64,000 nt of DNA, taken from NCBI GenBank assembly GCA_002083395.1, contig LWDH01000049.1, positions 66,817-130,816 of the forward strand, written 5' to 3'. The DNA comes from Proteobacteria bacterium SG_bin4. Its GTDB lineage: Bacteria; Pseudomonadota; Gammaproteobacteria; Burkholderiales; Nitrosomonadaceae. This document shows, piece after piece, positions 8,745-17,325 of the stretch (positions are counted from its first letter, which is position 1; every line of letters starts with the position of its first letter). A program made the translations under genes and the position numbers. The notes beneath the pieces are model-generated. The model did no database searches. It had not been told where the DNA came from and was given only the letters and a program-made list of their open reading frames with translations.

Positions 8745-10775
8745 ATGAAAATCTTCACTCACCCCACGTGGATCGCCGTAACAGTCGCTGTTTTTCTATT
8801 GTTGATAGTGATTGCGCTTGGCAGAATGGAACATGCGCGATTTCAGAAAGGTTTACATGCCGAAGTCATCGATCAGTTGAGTCAGGTACGATCACGCCTG
8901 GAATCCGAGGTGAACGCCAATCTTTACTTAACCAGAGGATTGGTCAGCCTGGTAAAAGCATATCCACATTTTACCGAAGCAGAATTCAGGATTGTCGGCG
9001 AAGAGCTGCTGCACGGAAAAACCAGTGTCCGCAACATCGGCTTAGCGCCCGATAATGTGTTAAACCATATTTTCCCGATCGAAGGCAATGAAATGGCAAT
9101 CGGCCTAGTTTATCGCGACAATCCCGATCAATGGCCGCCGGTAGAACGCGCGATGCTTTCTCGAAAAACCGTTATTTCAGGCCCGTTAAAGCTGGTCGAA
9201 GGTAATCTTGCCTTTATCAGCATAACACCGATCTGGATTCATACACCGGACAATCAAGATGAAAGTTACTGGGGTTTAGCCAGTCTTGTCATTAATGCCG
9301 ATACGCTTTTCGCCAACGCGGGAATTTCCGATGAACAGAAAAATAATATCGAACTTGCAATACGTGGAGCAGACGGTTCGGGTCCTAAAGGCGCTGTGTT
9401 TTTGGGTGATTCTTCGTTATTTGAACAGCAGCCGATCACGATGGAAGTCGTTCTACCCAATGGCACTTGGCAACTTGGTGCCATCCCGAAAGGCGGTTGG
9501 ATGCAAGCATCGAAGCTTTCTTATGGATTATGGATCGGCGGTATTGCTTTTTCGATGATAATTGGCTTTGCGGTTTGGGGCTGGCTTAATGCTCAAAACC
9601 GTCAAAAACGAATATTGATGGAAGCCAAGCAAACCGCAGAAAAAGCCAATCGCGCCAAATCAGAATTCCTATCCCGCATGAGCCATGAATTACGCACACC
9701 GCTAAATGCCATCCTCGGTTTCGGGCAATTGCTGGATTTAGGCATGAATGCATCGCACGGCACTGAGAAACAGTATGTGAAACATATCATGAACAGCGGT
9801 CAGCATCTATTAGCGCTGATCAACGAAGTTCTGGATCTAGCAAGAATTGACGCCGGCAAATTTGAATTGAAACTGGAACGGGTTTCCGTACCCGAGGTAC
9901 TCGACGAATGTCTGGTGCTCTCACAGCCATTGGCAAGTGCGCACGGTATTGCCGTATCGATTGATCCCTCCAGTGATTCCAGGCTGCTCGTGTGGACCGA
10001 TCATAAGTGCCTGAAACAAATTGTTTTAAATCTGATCTCTAACGCCATCAAATATAACCGGAAAGACGGGTGTGTTACCGTGAGTTACCGGAAAACGGCT
10101 GATGAAACAATCCGGTTCTCGATCATCGATACTGGCATCGGTATTCCGCAGGAAAAATGGGAGCAGCTTTTTCAGCCTTTTAATCGCATTGGTGCGGAAA
10201 ACAGCCAGATCGAAGGCACCGGAATCGGCCTGACCATTACAAAGAGCCTGGTTGAGTCTATGAATGGCAGAATCGGATTTGAAAGCGCCGCTGGGGTCGG
10301 TTCCGAGTTTTGGTTCGAGCTACCCCAAGTAACCGATAATATTGACCAATCTAAGGTTTCCGAAGAAAAGCCAGCAGCCGGTATTACTGACATGGCGGCT
10401 GTGAATGCAAAGATTCTCTATATCGAAGACAATCTTTTCAATCAAGAACTGATAAAAGAATTCATGTCGTTGCTGTTTCCGGGCATACAACTGTTTGTGG
10501 AAGCGACGGCCGAGCTTGGCTTGGAGACTGCCGAGAAAGAACTGCCGCAACTTATTCTGATGGACATTAATTTACCGGGAATGAGCGGTATCGACGCGTT
10601 ACGCATCATCCGCAAACACCACGCGTTGGCAAAAATACCTGTTATCGCGTTAAGTGCGGCATCAATGGTTGAAGATATCGAGAAAGGCATAAACGCTGGA
10701 TTTGACTCGTACATTACCAAACCCTTCGATATTCAGGATTTCAAGCAAGCAATCGAGAAGACCCTCGGCCATTGA
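8745..10775 (+). CDS. CHASE-domain hybrid sensor histidine kinase
   Basis: A 676-residue inner-membrane sensor. One N-terminal helix (about 9-26) and one at about 262-281 flank a periplasmic CHASE-type sensory domain. A short linker leads to the dimerisation domain with H314 in MSHELRTPLN, then the ATPase domain with its N box (NLISNAIKYN), G1 (DTGIGIP) and G2 (GTGIGLTI). The C-terminal receiver domain (about 555-676) carries phospho-acceptor D607 (LMDINLPGMSG) and the lysine of TKPF. The built-in receiver implies a phosphorelay to an unlinked partner. No strong ribosome site is seen at the ATG. Its ligand and target are unknown; the Tsx-like gene downstream is a possible but unproven partner. 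Confidence 0.93.
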   Translation: MKIFTHPTWIAVTVAVFLLLIVIALGRMEHARFQKGLHAEVIDQLSQVRSRLESEVNANLYLTRGLVSLVKAYPHFTEAEFRIVGEELLHGKTSVRNIGLAPDNVLNHIFPIEGNEMAIGLVYRDNPDQWPPVERAMLSRKTVISGPLKLVEGNLAFISITPIWIHTPDNQDESYWGLASLVINADTLFANAGISDEQKNNIELAIRGADGSGPKGAVFLGDSSLFEQQPITMEVVLPNGTWQLGAIPKGGWMQASKLSYGLWIGGIAFSMIIGFAVWGWLNAQNRQKRILMEAKQTAEKANRAKSEFLSRMSHELRTPLNAILGFGQLLDLGMNASHGTEKQYVKHIMNSGQHLLALINEVLDLARIDAGKFELKLERVSVPEVLDECLVLSQPLASAHGIAVSIDPSSDSRLLVWTDHKCLKQIVLNLISNAIKYNRKDGCVTVSYRKTADETIRFSIIDTGIGIPQEKWEQLFQPFNRIGAENSQIEGTGIGLTITKSLVESMNGRIGFESAAGVGSEFWFELPQVTDNIDQSKVSEEKPAAGITDMAAVNAKILYIEDNLFNQELIKEFMSLLFPGIQLFVEATAELGLETAEKELPQLILMDINLPGMSGIDALRIIRKHHALAKIPVIALSAASMVEDIEKGINAGFDSYITKPFDIQDFKQAIEKTLGH

Positions 10776-10850
10776 GCTTGCTGTAGCACCTCACCGGGAT
10801 AATAACTGAGTAAAACAACGCCTAAGACAACACGAGTTACAGCACATTCT

Positions 10851-11651
10851 TTGATACTGACCAGCGCTCAAATAAAGCAAGCCCGCAAAACACCGCTTCA
10901 CCGGTCATTCCTGCTATTCGGCTTTTTTTTGATGCAATTCTCAACCAAGGCTTTCAGCTTCGATTGGAGCATCACCGAACTGCATTATCAATACGGAAGA
11001 CTGAAACAGCCGTTTTTGCAACAACAGGAGGCCGATACATCGGTGGTTACTTTCCAGCATATCAACGGTTGGCGCTATGGCAACAACTTTTTGTTCTTTG
11101 ACACCCTGATGCCGCATCAAGGAAAAATGGATTATTACGGCGAATATTACGGCAGTCTCAGTTTGAGTAAGCTCTCCGGCATTGATCTTGCGATCGGCCC
11201 GATCAAGGATTTTGGGCTGCTCATGGGCGTCAACTGGGCGCCCACACCCGGCGTGCTGAAGTATTTGCCAGGTCTGCGCGTTTCCTGGGATTTTCCTAGT
11301 TTTACATTTCTAAACGCAGATATCACCGCATACATCGATTACAGCGATCGCGCAGTCAAGGAAAACAACAGCTTCATGATCGACATCAATGGCCAGTACC
11401 CTTTCAAACTGTTCAAAGCCAACTTCAGTATCGAAGGCCATGCGGAATATATCGGCGAACGCCGCAACCAATTCGGACAAGTTCATGCGTGGTTTTTCAG
11501 TCAAATCCAGGTTCGCTACGACATCGGCGAATTGCTGCTGAAACAATCAAAGAAAGTCTTTATCGGTACCGAATGGCAATATTGGAGCCATAAACTGGGA
11601 TCCAACGTTGAAGAAAATGTCGCACAAGCGTTGCTAGTATGGCGGATGTAG
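10851..11651 (+). CDS. Tsx-like outer membrane channel protein
   Basis: About 266 residues ending in a beta-barrel style C-terminus (alternating aromatic strands; final QALLVWRM). The mature N-terminus (FDWSITELHYQYG) and later strands (NNFLFFDTLM, INGQYPFKLFKANFSIEGHAEYIGE, split across strands) resemble the nucleoside-specific Tsx channel family. A signal peptide is visible (RSFLLFGFFLMQFSTKAFS). The start is uncertain: the frame opens at a TTG (10851) without a ribosome site, and the only ATG (10932) would cut the signal peptide too short. It is 75 bases after the hybrid kinase gene on the same strand. Confidence 0.75.
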   Translation: MILTSAQIKQARKTPLHRSFLLFGFFLMQFSTKAFSFDWSITELHYQYGRLKQPFLQQQEADTSVVTFQHINGWRYGNNFLFFDTLMPHQGKMDYYGEYYGSLSLSKLSGIDLAIGPIKDFGLLMGVNWAPTPGVLKYLPGLRVSWDFPSFTFLNADITAYIDYSDRAVKENNSFMIDINGQYPFKLFKANFSIEGHAEYIGERRNQFGQVHAWFFSQIQVRYDIGELLLKQSKKVFIGTEWQYWSHKLGSNVEENVAQALLVWRM

Positions 11652-11779
11652 TGCTTCTCGATAAAACCCGGATGACACGGGATTAGCCCCGGCTAAGTAA
11701 CTTACATGAGAGGCTACTAAGGCTTCCGTATAAAAATAACCTTACACAATATAATCCGTTGACTTCACCCGCGAGCTGT

Positions 11780-13261
11780 TCAACTTAACTGATTCAATTC
11801 TCCGTTCACACCTTTTCTCAACTGATGAATTACTGTGCCATTGGTATGTTGCAATATCACTTGCAACGGCATTTTTCCCAGCGCATGCGTGGCACAGGAT
11901 AAGCAAGGATCGTAGGCGCGCACGGCGACTTCGAGGTGGTTCAGCAATGCTTCGGTGATTTCATGACCGTCCAGATATTGGTTCGCAACAGCGCGCACCG
12001 ATTCGTTCATCGCCTGGTTGTTGCTGGTGGTCGATACGATCAAATTGGCTTTTGTGACCAGACCGTCGTCGTTAACTTGGTAGTGATGAAACAATGTGCC
12101 GCGCGGGGCTTCGATGACGCCGATGCCTTGCGGGCGGTGTTTGCCTTTGTCCGCCAGGAGGTCTGTGCCGGTGATGTCAGTGTCGGTTAGCAACAGATGA
12201 ATCGATTCGGTGCAATGCAGCAATTCGATCATGCGCGCCCAATGATAGGCCAATGTATCATGCACCGGACCACCGCTACCAGTAGCTTTAAAGCGTTGAC
12301 GTGCGGTTTCTGCTAGTGGCGTGGTAATAACATCGCAATTGTTGATGCGCGCCAGCGGGCCGACTCGGTACCAGCCGCGTTCGGTACCCAAACTGGATAA
12401 ATAAGGGAACTTCAAATAACTCCACGAACGTACTTCTTCGCTGAGGAGTTGCTGGTAATCGCAATAATCGAATTGGTCGAACAGCACATTGCCGTCGGCT
12501 GCGCCGGCGCGCAATCCGCCGTGATAGAACTCCAATTCCCCATTGCTGCCGGTCAAGCTCAGATAGTGACTGGGAAAGGTACCGAAATCACGATGTTCCG
12601 GATGCGCCGTGTGAATTTGTTCGTTCAACATCACAGCATCCTGGCTCCATTCCAGGATATCGTCAAAATTTTCGATCAGGGCGTCGCGCTCATTGGAGGT
12701 AAGCGGTTTGTTCATACCGCCGGGTACGGTGCCAGTGCCGTGCACGCGCTTGCCGGTAATCGCTTCGATAATTTGCTGACCGTACTTGCGTAATTTCACG
12801 CCCTTCAGCGCGATTTCCGGGTATTGTTCCAATGCACCGGCAATATTGCGTTGCCGCGGATCGCTGCCGAATCCGAACAGAAAATCCGGCGACGACAGAT
12901 GAAAAAAATGCAATGCATGCGATTGCAATATCTGGCCAAAATGCAGCAAGCGGCGGAGCTTCGTTGCAGTTGGCGTCAGTTGTTCGACACCTGCGATCTG
13001 ATCAACTGCTTTCGCTGCTGCCAGCTGGTGACTGACCGGACAAATGCCGCACAGCCGCTGCACGAAAAACGGTACTTCCCAGTATGGCCGGCCTTGGATG
13101 AATTTCTCGAAACCGCGGAACTCGACGATATGAAACCGCGCTTCGACGATGTGACGGTTGTCATCAATCAACAACGTGATCTTGCCGTGCCCTTCGACGC
13201 GCGTCACCGGATCGATGGCGATACGGCGAGTTCCTGATGATGCGGTTTTGTCTGATTCCAT
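11780..13261 (-). CDS. hoxH: NAD-type bidirectional [NiFe]-hydrogenase large subunit HoxH
   Basis: Carries the Ni-Fe active site for H2 oxidation/production in soluble group 3d-type enzymes. The 493 residues include the N-terminal nickel-ligand motif RLCGICPVSH (C71 and C74) and the C-terminal DPCLSCATH motif (C453 and C456). A 34-residue tail follows His459; in this family a maturation endopeptidase removes it. The DPRQRNIAGALE stretch and overall length match HoxH. The gene starts 5 bases after hoxY, so the two are co-transcribed. No diaphorase (hoxF, hoxU), accessory hyp gene or protease gene is visible nearby. Confidence 0.95.
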   Translation of the reverse strand: MESDKTASSGTRRIAIDPVTRVEGHGKITLLIDDNRHIVEARFHIVEFRGFEKFIQGRPYWEVPFFVQRLCGICPVSHQLAAAKAVDQIAGVEQLTPTATKLRRLLHFGQILQSHALHFFHLSSPDFLFGFGSDPRQRNIAGALEQYPEIALKGVKLRKYGQQIIEAITGKRVHGTGTVPGGMNKPLTSNERDALIENFDDILEWSQDAVMLNEQIHTAHPEHRDFGTFPSHYLSLTGSNGELEFYHGGLRAGAADGNVLFDQFDYCDYQQLLSEEVRSWSYLKFPYLSSLGTERGWYRVGPLARINNCDVITTPLAETARQRFKATGSGGPVHDTLAYHWARMIELLHCTESIHLLLTDTDITGTDLLADKGKHRPQGIGVIEAPRGTLFHHYQVNDDGLVTKANLIVSTTSNNQAMNESVRAVANQYLDGHEITEALLNHLEVAVRAYDPCLSCATHALGKMPLQVILQHTNGTVIHQLRKGVNGELNQLS

Positions 13262-13266
13262 GACTA

Positions 13267-13812
13267 TCAGTCGTAGTGCAGTCGGATGCTGGCAATGTCA
13301 GGTTTCTGTCCAATCAGTAATGGTTGCAGCAATTGCAAGAAAGCATCTGCGGAAGGCGGGCAACCGGGCAAAAAATAATCGACGGGCACAATTTCACTGA
13401 CCGGATATACCTTGTCGAGCAACAGCGGTAATTCGGGATCGTCCGGGATGCGTGGATGGGTTACATTGGTGCCGCGCAAATACACTTCTTCCAGACAATC
13501 CTGCAAGTCGAAATAATTGCGCATTGCTGGCACGCCGCCGTTAATCGCGCACGCGCCCATCGCCACCAGAATTTTGCAGTGCGTGCGAAATTCTCGCAGC
13601 ACATGCACATTTTCAGCGTTGCATACGCCGCCTTCGATCAAACCGATATCGCATCGGCCACAATGCTTGATATCAGTAAACGGGGAGCGATCGAATTCGA
13701 CTTGCTCTAGCAAACCGGCAAGACGCTCGTCCATGTCGAGAAACGACATGTGGCAGCCAAAGCAACCGGCCAGCGAAGTAGTGGCAATTTTGATTTTGGA
13801 TTTATTCATCAT
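13267..13812 (-). CDS. hoxY: [NiFe]-hydrogenase small subunit HoxY
   Basis: Small electron-transfer subunit that binds a single proximal Fe-S cluster and pairs with HoxH. The 181-residue length fits HoxY rather than the longer uptake-type small subunits, and there is no Tat signal, so it is cytoplasmic. The cluster-binding cysteines are recognisable in AGCFGCHMSFLDMDERL (C17, C20), VAMGACAINGG and FLPGCPPSADAF. The start has two adjacent ATGs and lacks a clear ribosome site. A short minus-strand frame overlaps this start, so coupling to an upstream gene or remnant is possible. Confidence 0.94.
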   Translation of the reverse strand: MMNKSKIKIATTSLAGCFGCHMSFLDMDERLAGLLEQVEFDRSPFTDIKHCGRCDIGLIEGGVCNAENVHVLREFRTHCKILVAMGACAINGGVPAMRNYFDLQDCLEEVYLRGTNVTHPRIPDDPELPLLLDKVYPVSEIVPVDYFLPGCPPSADAFLQLLQPLLIGQKPDIASIRLHYD

Positions 13813-14148
13813 GTTTGTCCGCGAAGTATGCCGGCAACTCGGGTTTTACTCGTACGGCAGCGATCAAACCGTAGAAAATAATCGTTTGGTTTGTATGAAT
13901 GATAGCATGACGGCAGAACATTCCGTCGCAGTCATCAGGCATCTATTTGTGGATCGTACGATAGCCGGATAGAGGCAATAACTGCATGAGCGGAAGCATA
14001 GAACTTCTTGACCCAAATCATGAAACAAGCGTATAACGATACCGGACTGAACGGTGAATCATGCATAAGAGATATATAGAAAACCGGTAGTTATCGCAGC
14101 GGCCTTGTCAAAAATTAAAAAATATACAAATTTATAGGAGCTATTACA
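13813..14148. other. divergent intergenic region upstream of hoxY and the PEP-CTERM gene
   Basis: 336 bases between divergent genes. A 39-codon minus-strand frame (13802-13921) overlaps the hoxY start in a different phase and could be the relic of an upstream hox gene, but it is too short to identify. The last 50 bases before the PEP-CTERM gene are A/T-rich. No sigma-54 type TGGC-N10-GC pair was found here by eye. Confidence 0.4.
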
Positions 14149-14793
14149 ATGAAAAAATATTTGTCTTTAAGGACGCTTGCAGCGCTAGCATTGCTGACCG
14201 GATCTCAGGTTGCGCTCGCTGGTACGGTCGTAACGCTTGGCGATCAGGATTTCGCCGATGGCGATACGCCGACCACCGGTGCTTTTCTATCCGCCGGAGC
14301 CGGTGAACCCGCGCCGTTTAATGGTGTATTCGTCGGTTCGGACAGCGGATCGAATTTCTCCACTAGCTGGACGTTTTCCTATAGCGCAATCGCGGATACG
14401 ATTACCGGCGGCAGTTTGAAATTCGGAATTTATGATCACGAATCCGCCGCTTCGGGAAATCAAGTGGCGTCCTTTACCGTCAATGGCGTTGATTTTACCG
14501 GCGCGCTCAATACGCTGTTCGAATCGCACGGCGGCACCAGCCGGGAAGATAACGTGTATACACTGACATTGCCGTCGTCGACTTTTGCCGGATTGGCTTC
14601 GGGTACTGTCAACGTTTCCTTGGCACTGACTGGTCCGGGGCTGGGGTTGTTCGGTGAAACGCCATTTAACGGTGCCGCATTGGATTTCTCTACACTGGAT
14701 ATCGCCACCGCAGTTCCGGAACCGCTGACGAGCACCTTACTTCTGCTCGGCGTCCCGGCGGTATTGGCTGCGGCGCGGCGCAAGATGGTTTGA
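14149..14793 (+). CDS. PEP-CTERM sorting-domain protein (exosortase substrate)
   Basis: A 214-residue secreted protein. It has a Sec signal (MKKYLSLRTLAALALLTG...ALAG, cleavage near residue 25) and a glycine/serine-rich beta body with few charges. The tripartite C-terminus is typical of PEP-CTERM: V-PEP at about residue 190, a hydrophobic helix (LTSTLLLLGVPAVLAAA) and a basic end (RRKMV). Such proteins are processed by an exosortase and are usually displayed with exopolysaccharide. The matching exosortase lies at 43792-44715. AGGAG 9 bases before ATG supports the start. The function of the body domain is unknown. Confidence 0.93.
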   Translation: MKKYLSLRTLAALALLTGSQVALAGTVVTLGDQDFADGDTPTTGAFLSAGAGEPAPFNGVFVGSDSGSNFSTSWTFSYSAIADTITGGSLKFGIYDHESAASGNQVASFTVNGVDFTGALNTLFESHGGTSREDNVYTLTLPSSTFAGLASGTVNVSLALTGPGLGLFGETPFNGAALDFSTLDIATAVPEPLTSTLLLLGVPAVLAAARRKMV

Positions 14794-14844
14794 TGCGATT
14801 GCGCATGGTTATAACTGAATTTTTTCAGAGGCAAGGAGAGAATT

Positions 14845-15366
14845 ATGCCCGATCCATTTATAGGTGAAATCAGGACATTTGCCGGCAATTTTGCACCCGT
14901 CGGCTGGGCTTTATGCCAAGGTCAGCTGCTTTCAATCGCAGAGAATGATGCATTGTTCTCGCTCATCGGAACAACCTATGGCGGCGACGGCGCATCGACG
15001 TTTGCTTTGCCGAACCTCGCCAGTCGTATCCCGCTACACCAGGGTAGCGGGCCTGGTCTCAGTCCCAGGGTGATCGGCGAGTCGGGCGGCAGCGAAACAG
15101 TTACGTTGACTACCGGACAGTTGGGAGTTCATAACCATACCGCGGTCTGTTCCAATGTCCCCGCCAATAGCGCCAGTCCTATCAACAGCTATTGGTCAAC
15201 AGATCCCGGCGGCAATACCGGAGCGTATAGCACAACCGCCGGCGGCACCATGGCCGCAACGGCGATCGGCAGTACCGGCGGCGGACAACCGCATAACAAT
15301 GTGCAACCCTATTTGGTCATTAATTACATCATCGCGCTGGAAGGCATTTATCCTTCCAGAAACTAG
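14845..15366 (+). CDS. phage tail collar-domain (MdpB-like) protein 1
   Basis: A 173-residue protein of the tail-collar/microcystin-dependent protein (MdpB) type. The conserved opening PFIGEIRTFAGNFAPVGW, the GQLLSIAENDALFSLIGT block, TYGGDGxxTFALPNL (about 49-63) and a C-terminal QPYLVINYIIALEGIYPSRN define the family. In phages this domain forms tail-fibre collars; chromosomal copies of this short type are of unknown function. There is no signal peptide. AAGGAGAG precedes the ATG. It is the first of three tandem paralogues, 51 bases after the PEP-CTERM gene. Confidence 0.9.
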   Translation: MPDPFIGEIRTFAGNFAPVGWALCQGQLLSIAENDALFSLIGTTYGGDGASTFALPNLASRIPLHQGSGPGLSPRVIGESGGSETVTLTTGQLGVHNHTAVCSNVPANSASPINSYWSTDPGGNTGAYSTTAGGTMAATAIGSTGGGQPHNNVQPYLVINYIIALEGIYPSRN

Positions 15367-15410
15367 GATGACAAAAATCCGGATAACCGTAGAAAAAAGG
15401 AGATCTTTGT

Positions 15411-15929
15411 ATGAGTGATCCGTATATTGGAGAAATCCGTTCGTTCGGATTTAATTTCGTGCCGGTGGGTTGGGCGCAGTGCAATGGCCAATTATTACCC
15501 ATTGCAAGTAATACGGCATTATTTTCGATTCTTGGCACAACTTATGGTGGCGACGGCAAAACAACCTTCGCGCTGCCTAACCTTCAAGGCAATGTTGTCA
15601 TGGGCGCTGGCCAGGGGAGCGGTCTCTCAAAGCGCGCCTTGGGTGAATCCGGCGGTACAGTGACGGAGACATTGACGGTGCAGCAGATTCCAGCGCATAC
15701 GCATCCAGCCAATGCACAGGCCGGAAACGGCAACAAACCGGACCCCACCGGAAATTTCTGGGCACAGGATTTGGGCGGCAGCAAGGAATACGGCGACAGC
15801 GGACCGGCACAGATGGCGCCAGGAACCGTTACCGCTAACGGGGGCGGACAAGCACACAATAATTTGCAACCCTATCTGGTGCTGAACTTCTGCATTGCAT
15901 TGCAGGGCGTATTTCCCCCGAGAAGCTGA
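15411..15929 (+). CDS. phage tail collar-domain (MdpB-like) protein 2
   Basis: The 172-residue second member of the triplet, with the same architecture: IGEIRSFGFNFVPVGWAQCN, GQLLPIASNTALFSILGT, TYGGDGKTTFALPNL and a QPYLVLNFCIALQGVFPPRS end. The variable middle (about residues 90-140, QIPAHTHPANAQAG, GNFWAQDLGGS) differs from copy 1, as expected if it forms an exposed, diversifying region. The ribosome site AAAAGGAG lies 9 bases before ATG, and the gap to copy 1 is 44 bases. Co-transcription is likely. Confidence 0.9.
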   Translation: MSDPYIGEIRSFGFNFVPVGWAQCNGQLLPIASNTALFSILGTTYGGDGKTTFALPNLQGNVVMGAGQGSGLSKRALGESGGTVTETLTVQQIPAHTHPANAQAGNGNKPDPTGNFWAQDLGGSKEYGDSGPAQMAPGTVTANGGGQAHNNLQPYLVLNFCIALQGVFPPRS

Positions 15930-15976
15930 GTCTCGATGTTTCCAAGTAAAATTCGATAAGACAATGAGAGGATAGT

Positions 15977-16480
15977 ATGGACGAACCATTTTTAGGAGAA
16001 ATCCGCCCTTTTGCATTCGGTTTTCCACCCAAAGGCTGGGCGAGCTGTGACGGTCAATTACTGCCAATTGCTCAAAATGCTGCACTGTTTTCGTTATTGG
16101 GTACGATGTACGGCGGAGATGGCCGCAGCACTTTCGCACTGCCGGATCTTCGTGGCCGTGCGGGGATGCACCTGAGTTCGCTTCATATCCAGGGAGAACG
16201 GGCAGGGCAAGAAGGTGTGGCGCTTACAGCCGCCCAGATTCCCTTGCATAGCCACACGGCAAACTGCAGTAATGTAGTTGGAACCCAGACCAGTCCAGCA
16301 GGAAAATTCTGGGCGCAGGATTCCGACGGCAATGTCGTGTTCAATAGCGCAGGCGGTGCAACCATGGCCACTGCAGCGATCGGCAACACCGGTCAGAGCC
16401 AGCCGCATCCGAATATGCAGCCATATCTCGTGGTCAATTATTGCATTGCTTTGCAGGGTATTTTTCCAAGCCGGAGTTAA
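15977..16480 (+). CDS. phage tail collar-domain (MdpB-like) protein 3
   Basis: The 167-residue third member, FLGEIRPFAFGFPPKGWASC through QPYLVVNYCIALQGIFPSRS. It keeps YGGDGRSTFALPDLRGR and the QIPLHSHTANCSN block but is slightly shorter in the middle. GAGAGG precedes the ATG. A hairpin about 50 bases after its stop may end the transcript. Three intact, diverged copies argue for duplication followed by functional specialisation rather than prophage debris; no other phage structural gene is present. Confidence 0.9.
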   Translation: MDEPFLGEIRPFAFGFPPKGWASCDGQLLPIAQNAALFSLLGTMYGGDGRSTFALPDLRGRAGMHLSSLHIQGERAGQEGVALTAAQIPLHSHTANCSNVVGTQTSPAGKFWAQDSDGNVVFNSAGGATMATAAIGNTGQSQPHPNMQPYLVVNYCIALQGIFPSRS

Positions 16481-16656
16481 TTTACCGCCGACAAAGACGA
16501 ATGCTTTTAGGCAAACGCTTCAAGGGTTCCGGTAATATTCCCATTTTAGTGAGAATATTACCGCAGAGAACCTGGGGCGAGAGCCTAGAAAATGGACTGC
16601 CGCATCAGTGTTAATCTTACTCGATCCGTAAGGTTCACGGCAAAAGGAGCGAGAAT
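16481..16656. other. short spacer between collar gene 3 and the IS remnant
   Basis: Contains the perfect inverted repeat described separately (16530-16563) and a stretch leading into the decayed insertion sequence. No gene was seen. Confidence 0.4.
16530..16563 (+). terminator. perfect 11-bp inverted repeat, possible terminator of the collar operon
   Basis: CGGTAATATTC at 16530-16540 is matched exactly by GAATATTACCG at 16553-16563, with a 12-base loop. It lies 50 bases after the last collar gene. It lacks a following T-run, so a classical Rho-independent terminator is not proven. It could also be a transcript-stabilising hairpin or the edge of an old mobile element. Confidence 0.4.
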
Positions 16657-17116
16657 ATGAGCAGAATGAAAAGAAACCAGGGAACGAGATTCAAAGCCAT
16701 GCTGGTAGTAGCTGCGGTCAAAGATGAAAAACGCTGGCTGGGTTAGCTGAACAATTTGATGTGCATCTGAATCAGATTTCGGAATGGAAGTAGCAGTTAT
16801 AGGAATCTGCAATTGATATATCAATCCATCGTTTGGATGTACACGTTCAACGGCATACTACCAACTGTTTCCACGATCCGGAACGGGATTTGTGCTGATA
16901 CGCCGGATAGATGAATTGCATCTGAACCGTCCATTTGCTGGCTCCAAAATACTTTCAAAAATGCTCAAACCAAATATGAAGAGAATCTCTTCGTCATGTA
17001 TCGTCGCTGATGAAACGAATGGGAATCCACGTGTAGCAGAGCTTAATTTTCTTTCAGGTTGTCCAGTTGAAAGAAGAACTCTAGTGCATCAAAGTAATTT
17101 CGATTCTCAAAACTAG
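16657..17116 (+). mobile_element. decayed IS3-family insertion sequence (OrfA/OrfB remnants)
   Basis: From ATG 16657 the frame reads MSRMKRNQGTRFKAMLVVAA then VKDEK, the start of an IS3-type OrfA helix-turn-helix protein, and stops at 16744. A shifted frame continues the homology (LAEQFDVHLNQISEWK) with further stops. From about 16892 a second fragment reads LIRRIDELHLNRPFAGSKIL, the OrfB region before the DDE core, and then LMKRMGIHV in another frame, ended by TAG. The DDE catalytic region and clear terminal repeats are missing. Several frameshifts and stops mean this is an old, inactive insertion, sitting at the junction between the collar genes and the polysaccharide locus. Confidence 0.8.
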
Positions 17117-17325
17117 AATTGACAACTGATTCTGCTTTTGCTAACTTGAAAAAATTAAGAAAGGCGGATTGTTCTTTCTTATGTATCAGCTGTAACCGAT
17201 TCTCTTTCTTGTGATCGGTGGATAAGTATGAAGTGTCATGAAATGCTTAAGCTATATCTGCCTAAAACATTCAAAAACGGATTGTCTCCAATCTACAGGT
17301 CAATAATAGACAATTAATATTTATT
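17117..17325. other. spacer upstream of the amidotransferase gene
   Basis: About 200 A/T-rich bases following the IS remnant and leading to the asparagine-synthase-like gene. No gene was seen. It presumably contains the promoter of the plus-strand polysaccharide genes, but no convincing -35/-10 pair was identified. Confidence 0.35.

Noticed and set aside
14845..16480. Prophage interpretation of the three collar-domain genes
   Set aside because: No capsid, terminase, tail-tube, integrase or lysis genes are nearby, so chromosomal MdpB-like copies are more likely.
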